From Betaproteobacteria bacterium (GTDB lineage Bacteria; Pseudomonadota; Gammaproteobacteria; Burkholderiales; Rhodocyclaceae): 15,945 bases of DNA. Positions 14,958-15,945 of the stretch are shown here, piece by piece. A program made the translations under genes and the position numbers. The DNA lies in the NCBI GenBank assembly GCA_028868235.1, contig JAGWUW010000020.1, positions 1-15,945 of the forward strand, written 5' to 3'. Position 1 is the stretch's first letter. Each line of letters begins with the position of its first letter. The notes under the pieces are model-generated. The model searched no databases and was not told the origin of the DNA. It saw only the letters and a list, made by a program, of their open reading frames with translations.

Positions 14958-15845
14958 CTATGGTGTTCCATGTGACATGGTGTTGCCGAAAATGCCATTG
15001 AGCAGGCGACCAAGGCGGTAGCCGGCTTCAACCAAGCGGCGGTTCGCCATGTCACGGCTGGCGCGATGGAAATCCTCGCTGATGATAGGCAACAGGCTAC
15101 CCTGTTTTCCCGGATAGGTGGCTGGCAGCAAATCATGACTTTCCTTGCGCCACAAGCTGACGCTGCCTTGCTCCGGCGCCGGATAACGCGCCAGTAGGTG
15201 GCTGGCAACGTCGTCCAGACGCCGGCCGCGCAGCCACGGCGGGCCGGGCAGGTCGTCCCAGTATAGATGCAGGCTGCTGAAGGGTAGACGCTTGTTGAAG
15301 GGATTTTCGATCTCGACTTGGTTGCCGCCTTCGTCGCCATGTCGACCAACATGAAGCGGCTGATGGATGTCACCGACCAGATGCAGCAACCAGGGCAGGG
15401 CATAGCTGATTTGTTCGGTGTTGCGGCTGGTTTTCAGCAACTTGGCCAGGCGTTCGATCTGCTGGTCTAGTTCGCCACTTTGCACCTTGCCGGTTACATC
15501 CAGATCGACGTAATGCCAACGCTTGTGGCGGGCCGTATCGGCGAAGCCTGGTAGGGCTGGGGTCGGCGGTTCGTGATCCTCGTCATAGAAACGTGGGTCA
15601 TTCCGGATGTCGTCCGGCCAGGTAGCTGCCTCGGCGAACAGGTCGCCAGCGTCAGATGAACGGGCACTGGCCAGCCAACGGCCATGATCAGGGTGTCGGG
15701 CGAGGGCGATATTGATGGCCTCGCGGACCGGCGGCGACAGTTGCTGCCAGGCGATGACCGCGACCAAACGGTGGCCAGCGGCATTCCAAGCATGGGCGGG
15801 CAGGGCGAGGGCAAAGAAAAGTAGGGTAGTGAGGAAACGATACAT
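14958..15845 (-). CDS. Secreted S1/P1-type nuclease
   Basis: A 295-residue precursor starting MYRFLTTLLFFALALPAHA, a signal peptide whose cleavage leaves tryptophan as the first mature residue (W20). In this family the N-terminal Trp itself binds zinc. Further ligand motifs are present: AAGH (mature H6), TWPDDIR, RWHYVD, HLVGDIHQPLHVGRHGDEGGNQ and SLHLYWDD. The trinuclear zinc site therefore looks complete. Such enzymes cut single-stranded DNA and RNA and remove 3'-phosphates. It is probably periplasmic or secreted and could serve nucleotide or phosphate scavenging. An in-frame start at 15899 would prepend 18 residues before the signal peptide and is rejected. No good Shine-Dalgarno is visible, while a CATAAT box sits 6 bases before the ATG. 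It is first in the row with speD. Confidence 0.93.
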   Translation of the reverse strand: MYRFLTTLLFFALALPAHAWNAAGHRLVAVIAWQQLSPPVREAINIALARHPDHGRWLASARSSDAGDLFAEAATWPDDIRNDPRFYDEDHEPPTPALPGFADTARHKRWHYVDLDVTGKVQSGELDQQIERLAKLLKTSRNTEQISYALPWLLHLVGDIHQPLHVGRHGDEGGNQVEIENPFNKRLPFSSLHLYWDDLPGPPWLRGRRLDDVASHLLARYPAPEQGSVSLWRKESHDLLPATYPGKQGSLLPIISEDFHRASRDMANRRLVEAGYRLGRLLNGIFGNTMSHGTP

Positions 15846-15851
15846 TGGCCC

Positions 15852-15875
15852 ATTATGCCGCGTGCGATAATCGCA
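15852..15875. promoter_or_regulatory. Divergent promoter/operator candidate with palindrome TGCGATAATCGCA
   Basis: Only 34 bp separate the nuclease ATG (minus) from the right-edge gene ATG (plus). The spacer holds the perfect inverted repeat TGCGAT-A-ATCGCA (15863-15875). The same bases form an extended -10 (TG-C-GATAAT, 15863-15871) for the plus-strand gene. The minus-strand box CATAAT (15852-15857 as complement) serves the nuclease. Either promoter would start RNA within a few bases of the ATG, implying leaderless or near-leaderless mRNAs, and a regulator on the palindrome could control both. Confidence 0.35.
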
Positions 15876-15879
15876 GCCT

Positions 15880-15945
15880 ATGTCCAGACTGCCTTTCAAT
15901 TCCCTCGCCTACGCCCTGTTGCAGGCTGCTCGTATCGACGCCGCT
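15880..15945 (+). CDS. Start of an unidentified protein, partial (cut by the right edge)
   Basis: An open frame from an ATG at 15880 to the edge gives 22 residues, MSRLPFNSLAYALLQAARID and then two alanines, without a stop. Divergence from the nuclease gene and the extended -10 candidate directly upstream favour a real gene. The amphipathic ALLQAARID segment is faintly like the N-terminal helices of PrmC/HemK methyltransferases, but 22 residues are too few to decide, so no function is assigned. There is no Shine-Dalgarno. Confidence 0.45.
   Translation, partial: MSRLPFNSLAYALLQAARIDAA

Noticed and set aside
1..15945. tRNA, rRNA, CRISPR, insertion sequence, toxin-antitoxin or defence island
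   Set aside because: No cloverleaf, repeat array, transposase motif or terminal repeats were found, and the coding space is filled by recognisable chromosomal genes. The RHH protein has no toxin-like partner beside it.

Overview
The window is a gene-dense stretch (14 complete genes and two cut by the edges, almost no spacer DNA) of what is most likely a betaproteobacterial chromosome. A Rhodocyclales organism (Dechloromonas/Azonexus-like) is the best guess. This rests on moderately high GC, the tsaP-like/dprA and def/fmt arrangement, a long TopB of the betaproteobacterial type, and a hemerythrin-bearing signalling protein. The taxonomic call is inference from protein style, not from a search. 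No tRNA, rRNA, CRISPR array, insertion sequence or prophage gene is visible, and no spacer exceeds 150 bp.

Left part (1-2690): a minus-strand pair, a DUF1857/SRPBCC protein followed 15 bp later by an unidentified gene that runs off the left edge. It is divergent from a plus-strand pair, rsuA-oxyR, which overlaps by ATGA. Just after oxyR, in the spacer between convergent genes, lies a perfect 14-bp palindrome, GTTCCACGTGGAAC, identical to the core of a ParB-binding parS site. This is the most notable single element here.

Middle part (2696-11172): everything is on the minus strand. Transcription runs from a LysM/TsaP-like protein into dprA (GTGA overlap), then topB (own promoter candidate), then a UNCG-tetraloop hairpin. 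After that comes a very large soluble hybrid histidine kinase (hemerythrin, three PAS, GAF, HisKA, HATPase, REC) with its own promoter candidate. The LysM gene is divergent from def across a 144-bp AT-rich spacer.

Right part (11173-15945): def-fmt (ATGA overlap) and htpX run on the plus strand and meet a minus-strand row head-on. In transcription order that row is S1/P1 nuclease, speD, a PfpI/DJ-1 protein and a ribbon-helix-helix protein. A new plus-strand gene begins at the right edge, divergent from the nuclease.

The tsaP-dprA-def-fmt block is also found in this arrangement next to the origin in Pseudomonas aeruginosa (PA0018-PA0021, from memory). Together with the parS candidate, this suggests an origin-proximal location and links the core genes (translation initiation, DNA uptake, topology) to chromosome segregation. 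I see no clearly new defence or mobile system. The most unusual gene content is the hemerythrin hybrid kinase and the nuclease-speD-PfpI-RHH row.
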